Assembly: GCA_001972305.1 (NCBI GenBank) | Contig: BDDD01001497.1 | Coordinates: 222,669-286,668, forward strand | Length of the DNA stretch: 64,000 bases | Reading direction: 5' to 3' | Origin: Cephalotus follicularis | Taxonomy: Eukaryota > Streptophyta > Magnoliopsida > Oxalidales > Cephalotaceae | Shown: positions 11,851-23,484 of the stretch, one piece after another | Layout of the letters: each line of letters starts with the position of its first letter | Position numbering within the stretch: position 1 is the first letter of the stretch | Translations under genes and position numbers: made by a program | Notes under the pieces: model-generated | Database searches by the model: none | What the model saw: only the letters and a program-made list of their open reading frames with translations | What the model was told of the DNA's origin: nothing

Positions 11851-12067
11851 GTTTTGTCCAGTGAATTTTTTGGTTTTAAGTTTTGTAATCTGTTTGATCG
11901 TTTAATGATTTGTAGATTGTTTTAAACACTATTAAATTACTGTTTGATGTTTGGAAGTGATTTTTGAATCCTTATATAAATGGTATTGTATCTTTTAGAT
12001 TTTTGTGCTTCGAGGGACTTTTAAAATTGTTGATCAATTCGTCTAAACTTTGTTGTGATCACTTAAG

Positions 12068-12440
12068 GTACAGATTTTTCGTTCCTTGATATACTCTGAT
12101 GATTTTATTAAAATAAATCAGTTATATGTTTTTGTGAAAATGTAAGGATTTTTCGTTCTTCGATATCTCCTTCGGTTTTATCTGAATAAATTCAGTTTTA
12201 TATTTTTATGAATAACATACGAATCTTCGTTCCTTGATACCCTCCTATTGGTTTTACTGTAGTAAATAAAAATATAGTTTTACTTTATGAATAACGTACG
12301 AATTTTTTGTTCTTTGGCTGTCTGATTTTATTGAAACTGTCCCGTTTTACTTTTTGTAAAAATGTACGTATTCTTCGTTCTTAGCTTATTCCGTTGGTTT
12401 TACTGAAATGAATTCAAATGTGATTCCTGTTGTTTTATGA
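12068..12440 (+). repeat. About 74-bp tandem repeat, five units
   Basis: Units begin near 12068, 12142, 12217, 12296 and 12364 (steps 74, 75, 79, 68), each opening with GTACGNATTTTTCGTTC-like sequence followed by a T-rich part and TGAATAA-like ends. The matching place in the E1 5' LTR (about 103-180) has one unit. Confidence 0.8.
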
Positions 12441-13852
12441 ACTTGGCTATGTTTTTATGATTCGATACGATTTTGAAAATAAAAGTCAGTTGACATTTTA
12501 CGAAGTTAATGTTCTGGACTTTATTCTTATGCTATGATATGTTAAGAAATATGATACGATCATCTCTTTATAGTGGAAAAATAAATGAGTTGATGCTATG
12601 TAATGATTTTTGCTATGTCCAGAAAATGTTTCGAAAATGTGTTTACGTTTTTAAATTGTTTCTAGAAATAAAGCAATATTTTTGAAAAAGGCTATACACA
12701 GAGATATTTCCTACCAATGGAGGTACCATAGGCATCTCGTAGGCCTGGCACGGGGACATCCACTTCCGTAGCGGTGTGATTTGACTACGGCGTCTCTCTT
12801 TGTTTTGAATAAATCCCATGAGGTGGATTTATGGATCCGATTTTGTGATAGAGGCGTATGGGTATACTCTAATATCTGATATGTTAAGGATTCGGATTTT
12901 GGGGATTGATTGTGTAGTGCCGTACACGTCTTTCCGTTTGGCATGTCGGCCTTACAAACCCCTTGCAACTTCGCATATGTGTATGCGCTTTGGATCTCTG
13001 GAATGAAATATCGGAATCGGATAAGTCTTTGTGATATGTTTGGATCTCTATGATGAGATTTTGGAATCGGATAGGTTTTTATTTTGAAAACTTTAATTTG
13101 CTGACGTTAAAGTAATTCGAACGTTTGATTTGGATATTGTTTTGAACTTGGCTTATGTTTTGAAATTGAATAACGCTTTAAAAATTAGATATTCATTTTG
13201 AATTGATTGTATGATTACTTACTTTCGCTTTTGAAAATCATATTAAATTATTTCATGTATAAGGTACATGATATTTGAAATTTCAGGTATTTTCTATCTT
13301 TTAAATTATCGTTTTATGTTTTATGATTCTATATCCGTACTGAGGTTTGCTCAGCCGCATTTTTGTTTCCATGTGGCAGGTATTCTGGGACAGCATCCGG
13401 GCAATGTGTGATGAGTGAGATGTCACCTATGATAAGGACCACCTAGGAGATGGAACCGTTTATGCTTAGTTATTTTATGGTCATGTTAGAACCCCTATTT
13501 GAACAATATTATGTCTTTTAGTTTATGACTTTGGATTATGTTTAAGTTTGGGTTATGTTTAAGTTTTCATATTATGAATAAAGTTCTAGACCATGTTTTT
13601 AGATTTTGATTAAAGATGCTAGACCACTATTAGATTATATATATATATTGACCATCACGCAATTTGAATTAAAGATGAGTTAATAATTTGATAGTAAGAA
13701 TAAAGGCGAACCTTGGTTTATAGTTAAATAGGAATATATGCTAAGTTAATAAATTGATAAAAAGGAATAAAATTGAGCCATGTTATATGATAGGTTATGT
13801 TTAGTCTCGGATTAGGAACCGTAACGACTCCCGCCGTTCGGGGGGTGTTACA

Positions 13853-15350
13853 GTTTGTTTCGCTTGTGAGACCGCGGCTCCTTGGCTTGTGCTACAGCCC
13901 TATTATTATCGCAGTATATTACAACTGGATTAATAATGGATGGAACAACTCCTAGTTCAGTAATGAATTTGTGCATCCATACACCCTCCTTGGCGGCATC
14001 TGAGGCTGCTATGTACTCGACTTCTGTGGTAGAATCTGCAATAGTCCCTTGCTTTGAACTGCGCCAGCTCACAGCTCCACCATTCAGTACAAAAACGTAC
14101 CCAGAGACAGATTTGTAATCATCCGGATCACTATCAAAACTGGAGTCTGTAAAGCCCTCCAATTTCAGCTCACTATCTTTTCCATAGATCAAGAACATAT
14201 CCTGAGTCCTCCTAAGGTACTTCAGGATTCCCTTGACCAGTTCCCAGTGCTTCTCACTGGGATTAGACTGAAAACAACTTGCCATACCCAGGGCACGTGC
14301 GACATCAGACCTAGTACATAACATGGCATACACGATCGACCCTACTGCCGAAGCATAAGGTATCTGACTCATGCGTGCTCTCTCTTCAAATTTCTGAGGA
14401 GAAATCTTTTGACAAAGATGAATTCCTTCGCCTATTGCCAATAGGCCTCTCTTGGAATTCTCCATGCTAAACCTCTTCAGCACCTTGGTGGTGTACTGGC
14501 TTTGGGAAAGCCCAAGCAACCTATTGGATCTATCCTTGAAGATCCTAATACCCAGTATATAGGTGGCTTCTCCCAAATAAATCATGGAAAAATTCTTAGT
14601 TAGCCATATCTTTACAGACTGTAACATCCCTACATCATTCCCAATGAGTAGGATGTCATCTACATATAGCACTACGAAAGTGATACTAGGTCCCTCTTGC
14701 TTTTGGTAAACACAGGGCTCATCCACATTTTTAATGAAGTCAAAAGCTTTGACTGCTCTGTCAAAACGTAGATTCTAGCTACGAGATGCTTGCTTTAGTC
14801 CATAAATGGACTATTCGAGCTTGCACACCATGTGCGGGTGCAAGGAAGATGTAAACCCCTCGGGTTGGGACATATAAATATCCACTTCAAGACGCCCATT
14901 TAAGAATGTCGTCTTGACATCCATTTGCCATATCTCATAATCATAATGAGCGGCAATAGTAAGCAAGATCCTAATGGATTTAAGCATGGCGACAGGTGAG
15001 AAAGTTTCAGTATAGTCGACTCCATGTCATTGCCTATACCCTTTCGCCACTAATCGAGCTATATAAGTCTCAATTTTTCCATCTGCATTCATCTTCTTCT
15101 AGAAGATCCATTTGCAGCCAATAGGCACTATGCCTTCGGGTGCTTCAACCAAATTCCTTACTTGGTTGGAGTACATGGAATCCATTTCGGATTTCATGGC
15201 TCCTAGCCACACTTCAGATTCAGTGCCTTGTACTGCCTCTAGATAGCAGGCAGGCTCGTCATCTTCAATTACATTTATCTCATCAGTACCATTAATGAGG
15301 AAACCATACATCTTAGGTGCTAATGGGATTCTGCCTGATCTCCTCAAAGG
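13853..15350 (-). pseudogene. pol: E3 copia reverse transcriptase-RNase H, truncated
   Basis: Read on the minus strand, the frame runs from the integrase-RT linker (SGRIPLAPKMYG) through RT with the copia catalytic motif YVDDILLIGND (about 14655) to RNase H (DSSFDSDPDDYKSVSGY, WRSSKQGTIADSTTEVEY). It stops at 13853, where the E1-type LTR ends, so the RNase H tail, polypurine tract and 3' LTR are lost. Stops interrupt the RT N-terminal third, for example near 15105 and 14775; the stretch 13853-14726 is open. RT copies element RNA and RNase H removes the template. The gag-PR-IN-RT order identifies Ty1/copia. E5 and E7 carry clearly related copies. Confidence 0.9.
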
Positions 15351-15530
15351 AGCTCTGCCTAATTGACAACCATTCTCAGCCTAAGATCCAATCTCAGTTG
15401 TTTCTGTTGAAGGTCTAACCTCCAACTCCTCCATCTCCTGTGTGGTTTCTACCTGTGGCAACTCCTTGAGTTCCACCTTACTCCCACTGTTTCCTTCAAG
15501 AAGGTATTCCTTCTCTAGGAACACAGCATT

Positions 15531-16274
15531 TCACGAAATAAATATCTTTTGTTCGCTAGGGTGGTAGAAGTAGTATCCTTTAGTTTCTTTAGGATACCCT
15601 ACAAACCTGCAACGGTTCGACCGCGGTTCCAACTTATCTGCGTCAAGCCTCTTGACATAAGTATAACAACCCCAAACCTTCAAATGGCGCAGGCTGGGTT
15701 TCCTCCCTGACCATACCTGGTATGGAGTAGAAGGCATAGATTTTGAAGGAATTTGATTCAAGATATAAGCAGTTTTATCTAGGGCATAACCCCAGAGATA
15801 GGTAGGAAGGTCTGTAAAAGACATCATTGATCGAACCATGTCTAACAAAGTCCGATTCCTCCTTTCTGACACACCATTATGCTGTGGTGTTCCAGGAGGA
15901 GTCCACTGAGATAAAATTTCGTTATCTCTAAGATAACCTAGGAATTCAGTTGACAAGTATTCATCACCTCGGTCTGACCGAAGTATTTTAATTGATTTAC
16001 CTGTCGGTTTTTCTACTTCAAGTCTAAACTCCTTAAATTTCTCAAAGGATTCTGACTTGTGTTTCATCAGATATACATAACCATACCTAGATAAATCATC
16101 AGTAAAGGTTATGAAGTAGATATAACCACATCACGCACTGACTGACATAGGACCACATACGTCAGTATGGACTAAACCCAGTAAGTCCATAGCCCTTTCT
16201 CCTTGACCAGAGAAGGGTGATTTGATCATCTTTCCCAATAAACAGGATTCACAAGTTGGATAGGACTCCAAGTC
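15531..16274 (-). pseudogene. pol: E3 copia integrase
   Basis: The core holds the catalytic triad: D in LVHTDVCGPM (about 16165), D in LRSDRGDEY (about 15975) and E in VSERRNRT (about 15865). It is followed by the copia C-terminal region ending PSEQKIFIS at 15531. An in-frame stop lies at the upstream join near 16275 and another near 16130, so the frame is not continuous with gag-PR. Integrase would insert the cDNA into chromosomes. Confidence 0.88.
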
Positions 16275-17709
16275 CTAGACATCATGCAGATCATCCTTAA
16301 CCAACTGTGATAGCCTAGCATCACTAAGATGCCCAAGTTTACAATGCCAAGTGTAGGATTTATTTAGCTCAGTTTCTCTTTGTCTTTTCTTATTATTTCT
16401 TTGCTCAATGGACAAGATATTTGATTGTGAAGTATTTAAGACATATAATCCATTGTTGATAACACCATTACCAACACAAACATTGTTCGAATGTATATGA
16501 CATCCAATGTCTTGGGATTTAAGCTCCAAGCCCAAACCACATAAGTGAGAAACACTTATAATATTCCTTACAATATTCATAACAAAGTAGCATGGATCCA
16601 AAGTCAATACATAACCATTACATAAATTAACATCACAAATTCCAACAGCTTGAGCAATGATCCTAGATCCATCACCAAGCCTCAAGTCCAGGTCTCCTGC
16701 TCCAAGATTTCTAACTTTTCTTAGTCCCTGCAATGAATTGCAAAGGTTAGTTCCACATCCAGTATCTAATACCCATGAAGAACTACTATTCAAAGTTAGA
16801 TTAAGTTCAATCATGAACATACCTGATGTACTTGCACCATGCGGGTTATCAGCAGAGACTGTAGCAACAGCAACACGACAATCCTTTTTCCAGTGCCCGG
16901 TCTTACCGCACTGGAAACAAGCACCTTCAGCAGCTAACTTCTTCATCCGATCTTTGGCAACATTCCCACTAGCTCCAAGCTTCCCCTTCTTCTTCTTTTG
17001 CTTCTTCTTACCCTTGCCTTTTGTGTTGACAGGCATGAGCACGCTCTTCCCTCTAGAGGAAGATGAGGCACTGCCCTTTCCTTGGGCAGACCTAGAAGAA
17101 GGAAGAAGTAGGGAGTGGGTCTTTGACTTCCCATAGTCAAAATTGGCCTCAACCATCCTCAACATATCTATCAGCTCAGATAGAGTCACTTCTATCTTGT
17201 TCATATGGAAGTTCACCAAAAACTGTGAGAACGACTTAGGAAGGGACGTCAAAATAAGATCTACATATAGACCATGGTCCATGACAAACCCTAATTGAAC
17301 CAGCTGCTCAATCATCTCTATCATCTTTAATCCATGCTTATTGACTCAAGCTCCCTCTTGCATCTGAGCCTTATAAAGTTTGCATGATAGATTGAACCTT
17401 TAAGTCCTAGACTCAGCTCCATACATCTCTTGGAGATGGAGTAGTATAGCAGATAAGGTCCCAATCATCTCATTTTGACGCTGAAGTTCAGGTGTCATCC
17501 CAAGAAGGGCAAGACATCTAGCATGCTCGTCATCTTCCAGTCATTTCTCTAGTCGCTCACTCTCTTCGGGTGTCGGATCTTCACCCAGTGAAGGAGGCCC
17601 CCCAGTCATCACATAGGCCATTTTATTGGCCGTAAGGACAATCTTGAGGTTACGGTGCCAATCGTTGAAGTTGGGCCCCTCAAGTTTGTTTGTCTCAAGT
17701 ATACGAGAC
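16275..17709 (-). pseudogene. gag: E3 copia gag, protease and pre-integrase domain
   Basis: The minus-strand frame begins near 17709 with ILETNKLEGPNFNDW, the usual N-terminal copia gag (UBN2-type) signature. It has three stops before 17340, then an open stretch 17324-16275. That stretch holds the rest of gag, a lysine-rich linker, one zinc knuckle CFQCGKTGHWKKDC (about 16880-16920), the protease site LDTGCGTNLC (about 16770) and the pre-integrase motif WHCKLGHLSDARL. The annotated start methionine is uncertain because S1 cuts the sequence at 17710. Open frames on the opposite strand here are shadows. Confidence 0.88.
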
Positions 17710-18555
17710 TGTCACACCCCGTTTTAAGAGAAATGACAATTAAGCAGTAAAGGCAATTAACATAAAGTACAGCTCATGCAAAACCCATAAAAATTAAACT
17801 TTTTCAAGAACATCAGTTGCGGAAGCATAACAAAACATAAGCTGTAAACTCGTAACGTACATCCCATACTGTACGCTACCCAAGTATAAGTCATCATAGT
17901 TAATCGCCCACAAAACGGAGCGTGAATCACAGTACAAGTTTAAAATCCCACCAGTAAACAACTTAGTAACGTTAGTTATTACAAGACAGGAGAGTAGTAA
18001 AACTAAGAACAACATAATCTTGCTCTTCGTCCAGGCCAATCGAACAGGTCCACTGCATCAATCTGTAAAGTAGGGGGTTAGCCTTTCTCCTCACTCGGCT
18101 AAGTCATAAAAGCAGTTCTGGATTAAAATTAAATGTATGTCATGATATGGATGCATGGATGATGCAGTACAGTAGAAAATCCGGTTTATATATATACGAA
18201 AATATATATATTTAACAGTACCGTAAAATATCAGTGGGTACATATATAAGAAAATATGTGTATGCAGGAACAGTACAGTAGTAACCAGGCCAGGGCTACA
18301 TCAACCAACACAGTAATGTCCGAGAATGACCAACAGGCAGTACAGGATGTCCACATAGGACCACAACAATAGGCAGTATGTGTAGCGCCGCCAACTCCAG
18401 GCCCCACGCTACACTCTCACTCCGGTCCCTGCTCCAGGCAACCGAGCGAGGCAACAGTACAGTGAGTTACCTAGCCATGCTCCTGGCCCCTAGGTCAACC
18501 CTACCACTAGCCGGCGCTGGCAGCCTCTACCATGCAACTAGTGGCTCAAGCACAA

Positions 18556-19161
18556 TGTCACACCCCGTCTTTCCACAACATAAAAGTGGTAAAGCAATCA
18601 ACAAATAAATCCGGCTTATGCAAAAATACCATAAAATTTAAACTTTTCTTATCAGAAAACATCTCGCGGAAGCATCAAATATAAGTCCATGTGAGGACAT
18701 GTTCTGGGCATCCCTGGCAATACACAGACATGCACACACGTTGAATCGCACCAGAAAAGGCGTTAGGTAGCCCTTAAACAATTCCCCCCCTGCATGATGT
18801 TCTGTCGACGAAGAACATGCTGTCCATTCGCACAAAAGGCGTCGACGTCTTCCCTTAAACGTCGATGTCTTTTCAAGTTGGTAAGAAGGTGTCGAGGCTT
18901 CCTTCCCGAGTCGACGTGCATGCCCATGCATTCACGTGTGCCCTGGCTCGCAAAGGAGTCGACGTCTTTCCAAAAGACGTCGATGTCTTTTTGCCAAAAC
19001 AGCGCCGTTTCAAGCTTAATCATACACACTCCCTTTCTAAGTCCATAACTAGGGTTTGTAAGCATCTTTTGAGTCCAAAACTCAACATTCTCATTAAATA
19101 AAGTTCAATGATTACATCATAAATCCAAAATATTACATCCAAGAAAATACCGGGCGTTACA
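18556..19161 (-). mobile_element. S2, 606-bp shortened LTR inside S1
   Basis: It begins TGTCACACCCCG and ends CGGGCGTTACA and is flanked by a perfect 5-bp duplication, CACAA, at 18551-18555 and 19162-19166. S1 sequence continues on both sides. It belongs to the S3/S6 family but lacks about 2 kb of the middle; only both ends and the left (U3) palindrome array remain. Confidence 0.92.
18802..18986 (-). repeat. Palindrome array 4 (GCGTCGACGC type) in S2
   Basis: GTCGAC-like cores are centred near 18806, 18843, 18863, 18893, 18912, 18960 and 18981 (steps 37, 20, 30, 19, 48, 21). The last five steps equal those of array 9 in S3 within 1 bp. Confidence 0.88.
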
Positions 19162-19580
19162 CACAAACACATAACAATTCACAGAGCAAACAGTGAATTC
19201 AAGCAGTAACAGTACAGTAAACAGGACAGTAGTGATCATTTAGATCCACAACAGGCAGTTGTTTTCCAAAATGTTTCCAAAAGTGACAACATTTGAAAAT
19301 AGGTATTTTCAGTAGAAAATACTTTTAAACAGTACAATAGTGGAAATCGTTTTCCAAAGATATTTGAAAATACGATATCAATATTCGTTTTGTACTCAAA
19401 CTAGCAGTTTCAATTCATATATGCATTTCTAAAGTAACAACACATTAGAAATCATAATCCGAGTATAATCAGTACAAATAGGCAGTAAAACAGTACATAT
19501 GCAATGCATACAAATGCTCAAGTGCATCCTAGCAGGAATCGGGATCGTTTCGCATGGTTTTAGGCAAACAGCAGTCCAAC

Positions 19581-19838
19581 CAGTCGGCTGGAATCCTCAC
19601 CAGTCGACTGTTCTGGGTCTAGCAATATCAGTAGTCGACTGGTTCCTTCTATCAGTCGACTGTCCACTAGGCAGTCGGCTATTGTTCTTCAACAGTCAAC
19701 TGTTACAGTACACCTACACAAGAACATTCCCAGATTACCATCTTCTGGGCAGTACGAAGTATGAATGGTCGACTGCTTTCCATTGGCAGTCGACTGGTCT
19801 CATTGAGTAGTCGACTGTCTTCCTTCGACAGTCGGCTG
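19581..19838 (-). repeat. Palindrome array 5 (CAGTCGACTG type) in S1, U5 side
   Basis: Ten cores are centred near 19585, 19605, 19636, 19657, 19676, 19697, 19770, 19791, 19812 and 19833 (steps 20, 31, 21, 19, 21, 73, 21, 21, 21). Perfect CAGTCGACTG occurs several times; CAGTCGGCTG and CAGTCAACTG are variants. Confidence 0.9.
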
Positions 19839-20653
19839 CTCTGCGAACTAGTGGCATGCAAATCGATCTAACTACTCCAATGAATCATGGTAAGCAGATA
19901 AATCACGTTCAGGGATAGGAATATAACCACAGGATGTAATATTATCCATATAACAACACGTTCAACACATTTCAACATGCAACCAATTCCATGTTAAGGT
20001 TCAACATGCATACATTTGATCACATTTGATTCGCAGTAACAAGCATAACCAACGGGAAACAGTAGTGACCACATCCTAAACTCAGTAGTTATAACTCATA
20101 CAACCAGGCATTTCGATTCATGAAGCATGCAGTAACTTTAACTCAAAACACCATTACAACTTCCCCTACCTTTGATTCCAAGTTAGGAATCTGTAAGTCC
20201 AACTCTTTTCGTTCCAATCAGTGACGTTCTGAGCTCCTCAGAAGCTCCAACTCCAAGCCCAGCAGCTCCAAGGACAGCTCCCACCTTGAGCTCCAAGCTT
20301 CAACAATGGACAACACTCCTCTTCCCTCTTTTCTTTGTGGTTTCTCTCTACTGTCTCTGTGATTCTCAAACTTAACAGTACCCGGATGAGAGGGAATGAG
20401 TGGCACGTTTTTATGCAGAGTCTTTCCTCCTCTTCCTCCTTCACTCCTCACATGGCACTAAATGCCACACACTCCCACTCACATGCATGCACACACACAC
20501 ACAAAGCCAATTTCTCTGCCCCATGAAGTCTTGCATGATTCACAGGTGTCTCTTCCTTACATTCTTCTGGCTGCATGAGGCACAGATGGCACCTTCTTCC
20601 AATGCCAGTTGTAACATGTGATTTCTGTCACATGCAACAAACAGAGCATGATC

Positions 20654-20804
20654 CAGTCGGCTGCCTTTCCCTGGCAGTCGGCTGTTCGCCTGGCAGTCTG
20701 TTGCCAAGTGTCATGACAGTTGGCCCGTCGACTAGTTCATCCTACCAGTCGACTGCCCCCATATGCAGTCATCTAGTCGGCTGGTCCTCCATACCAGTCG
20801 ACTG
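20654..20804 (-). repeat. Palindrome array 6 (CAGTCGACTG type) in S1, U3 side
   Basis: Cores are centred near 20658, 20679, 20698, 20729, 20750, 20778 and 20799 (steps 21, 19, 31, 21, 28, 21). It occupies the place where S2 and S3 have the GCGTCGACGC type. Confidence 0.88.
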
Positions 20805-20980
20805 CCTCCAGTATAATTATCAAGAAATCACACTTCTAAGTATATAATTGGTTAAAATCAACATAATCATAGTTTGGGAAAACATCATCAAATTCGGAAA
20901 AGTCCATCATTCTATTAATTCCACAAATAAGGTACAATTACATTGTGAAATTACAGTACATGAAAATTACGGGCGTTACA

Positions 20981-22739
20981 GGGCATTGGATTTGATAAAG
21001 CCATACTACCAATCTAGATAAGGAAATATAATCATGAGTTAGCATTTATTCCAATTTTAATATATGACAACCAGAACACTTGGTCTTTAGTGCTTATGGT
21101 TCCTCCCACTATTCTAATCGTATCCCATACCCTCATATGGAACTCGATAAGTCTAACTTCCTAGTGGGGATTGGAATCCATTGCAATCATATTATAGCCT
21201 CATCTAAGGCATGACAAACTATAATATATCCAATGGGTAGGCTTTCTTGCCAATTTGTATCTAATACAAGATCCAATCATAGTATTCGGCCTTAGATTCA
21301 ATACGGCCTCAGCTAGGGCATGACAAACCATCAAAATCTTGATAAGTCAAATACCCACAATTTTCATTGGAATGCACTAGTTTTAACACCCACACGTAGG
21401 CGTCTCCAAGTGCTAAAACATAACCACCCTTTGCGGTGCCCAACACCGACGTTGACATAATATCCCCAAGTTCTCAGCGTCAGCTAGGGCGTGAAAAACC
21501 AACAACCTAGGAACACTACTCAACGAAAATTGTGGAAGGCCACGGGGAACCACTCCATGGGTTCCTACGTTAAGACTTATTATTAAGGTGAGGGAATTTG
21601 CGGTCTCAAATTTTAATCACCGAGCCATTAATTAATTCATTGGTTGTATTAGCCAATTCAAATTAATTACGGCTTAGCATGCAAGACGTGTATCGTATGC
21701 ACCTTAGACATATTTCTAAAATATGTCAATGGATTGGCAAGGACTTTATTAGTCGTGACTTGAGGCCAAAATCACTACTAGGTCTTCCTAGGTGTTTAGA
21801 TATAAAATTTATCTATTACAAGAAATACCATGCATACATGGCCTTCAAAAATCTTGTACTCCATTTCTCCTTTCCTCCATCTCTCCTTGTAAGGTCTTAT
21901 TTTACAAAAAGAACTTTACATTTTCGAAAGAAAAATTACATTTAAAATTACAAGGAAAAATTACAAAAGAAAGGAAAAATAAATGGTGCACGCAGGCACT
22001 TTATTACAGACCTTTAAAAATAATAAATAAATAACATCCATCCACACATAGAAAACCATAAACTAGGTCAATGTCCTTTTTCGGGCCATCCATTGTGCAT
22101 AAGACTTATATTATATCCAATATAATAAAACCACAAAATAACAAACGCCATAAATAATAACTATTTATAAAATTTAATTTAAGGATTGTTAATAATGGTT
22201 AAACTCCCACTAAATCAAGCAATGATTTTGATTTTCTGAGTGCCACAATGTATAAAAACTAATTTTATTAAAAACATATTTTTTTTTTTAACTTTGGCTA
22301 AAGCGTCGACGCTTCCCATAAGGCATCGACGCTTACCTCTAAGGCGCGAAAAATACAAAAATTGAATAAGTGTCGACGCTATGCCAAGACGTCAACGCAG
22401 TAACAACTCATTGGCACAAGCGTCGACGTTTTATCCCCCTGGACAGTTTCTGCAATTCGACAACTGCAGAAAATATAGTTTGAACATTAAGCATACATAC
22501 ATCCAGTCATTATCTGACAATATGCAGCCTTAATCTACACTATGTAGGTTTCCAAAATATGTTCAAATTCCATTTTAACATAATCTCCAAGATTAATTAA
22601 CTATGAAATCCAATTTCATATAAAAATCATTAAGGCACTTTGAAAATTAGTTTAACCAAAAGCAACACATCCTCTAATTAAACCTTATAAAATAGTACAT
22701 CATTCATAGCACAAAATTCAATTAAGGATGATGTGAGTC
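20981..22739 (-). mobile_element. E3 copia untranslated leader
   Basis: This 1.76-kb stretch lies between the E3 primer site and gag and has no believable coding sequence. On the minus strand it holds three spaced copies of a TTTGTCATGCC-like module followed by AGCTGAGGC-like sequence (about 21198-21225, 21302-21330, 21478-21505). The E7 leader has related modules near 55718 and 55842. Palindrome array 7 lies near its 5' end. Small plus-strand open frames at 21679-22034 are unsupported. Confidence 0.7.
22303..22429 (-). repeat. Palindrome array 7 (AAGCGTCGACGCTT type) in E3 leader
   Basis: Cores are centred near 22307, 22327, 22347 (GGCGCG, decayed), 22374, 22393 and 22424, with steps of 20, 20, 27, 19 and 31 bp. 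This array lies about 310-440 bp downstream of a copia primer site, not in a gypsy LTR. Confidence 0.85.
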
Positions 22740-22751
22740 GCTCTGATGCCA
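22740..22751 (-). promoter_or_regulatory. Primer binding site of E3
   Basis: The plus-strand GCTCTGATGCCA is the reverse of TGGCATCAGAGC, one base off the initiator-methionine tRNA site. It lies just inside the LTR that starts at 22753. Confidence 0.85.
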
Positions 22752-22752
22752 C

Positions 22753-23484
22753 TGTTGGAATCGTCTTAACCAAATCCAATGCCATAAATGGACTAAGGTA
22801 TGTAGGGTGTAGAACAAAACTTAAAATATACAAATATGGCAGCGGAAGAACACCCAACAAATGGAAAAATAGTCCATTATGGCATGACCACAAGCCACAT
22901 GGATCACCACATCAACACTTTAATTGAAAAGATGTCACCATTGCATTCAATGGTGACATGGTAGCAAAGTAATAAGAGAGGGAGGCAAAGCAATATACCA
23001 AAGGGTGTTGGCTCCTCCTTTCTTTGCCAGTTCAAGCTTGTGAAGACTTCTCCTCCGTTGTACTCCAAATCGTTATGCTACTGCTCCAAGCAAGAACAAC
23101 TACTGTCCACCAATGACACAATAAAACCAGGCTATATTTTTCACTCTCTCTTCTTCACAATGCTCACAAAGGGTGCATTGGTGTTGACAAGGTTTGTCAA
23201 TGTCAATCCACCCTAGATAAGCTACAATGCTTGGTGTATAATCACAGAAGGAATGCCAAGAGAACCAGAGAACACACTCCTATTTTGCCCAGCCAAAAAA
23301 AAACTTGATTAAAAATGCTCTCCTGGAAAAGGGTTAAGTTTGTAATACTAGGCAGGGATTGACTTTTGGCAAATCATGCTAGTATTGACTGTTTCAAGAA
23401 AGGGGTTAAGTTTGTTATACGTGAGAAACCGGAGTTGTTTACTAGAGCGCGGACGTCAGTAAACCCCTAAGTTTCATATCAACA
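22753..23484 (-). mobile_element. E3 5' LTR (copia, 732 bp)
   Basis: On the minus strand it starts TGTTGATATG and ends GATTCCAACA, giving TGTTG/CAACA ends, followed by the primer site. Its right edge cuts straight into gypsy pol of E4 at 23485, so E3 was inserted in E4. A minus-strand TATA-like AAAATATAGCC lies near 23130-23140. It is much shorter than the 2.45-kb LTRs of E5 and E7 although the pol sequences are related. Confidence 0.8.

Larger units (their letters stand above)
11151..13852 (+). mobile_element. E1-family LTR copy, left end not defined
   Basis: From 11964 to 13852 it aligns with the E1 5' LTR and ends in the same TGTTACA. The part 11151-11963 has no second copy here to compare. 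It holds array 3, so it probably belongs to the same LTR, whose matching part would lie left of the window start for E1. No TGTAATACCCC start is visible, so the copy is truncated, or it is the distal part of the E1 3' LTR displaced by rearrangement. Its right end cuts E3 RNase H at 13853. The 11654-11905 open frame is an effect of the 21-bp array period, not a gene. Confidence 0.65.
17710..20980 (-). mobile_element. S1, Tekay-type LTR on the minus strand, split by S2
   Basis: Seen on the plus strand it starts TGTCACACCCCG and ends CGGGCGTTACA, the reverse of a TGTAACGCCCG...GGGGTGTGACA LTR. Without S2 and its duplicated target it is about 2.66 kb. It is clearly homologous to S3 and S6 along its length (for example ATACAAATGCTC, GGATCGTTTC, GTGGCTC). 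It sits between E3 gag (17709) and E3 leader (20981). The flanks GAGAC and GGGCA do not match, so it is either a recombinant solo LTR or insertion was followed by deletion. It carries palindrome arrays 5 and 6 of the CAGTCGACTG type. Confidence 0.85.

Noticed and set aside
11654-11905. 83-codon open frame with repeating SRLP-like residues
   Set aside because: It follows array 3; a 21-bp period keeps the frame open. Other arrays of the same type contain stops, so it is not a protein.
16657-17136. 159-codon plus-strand open frame
   Set aside because: It is the antisense shadow of E3 gag and protease, which has recognisable domains.
17705-20985. Target duplication for S1
   Set aside because: The flanks GAGAC and GGGCA do not match, so none is claimed.
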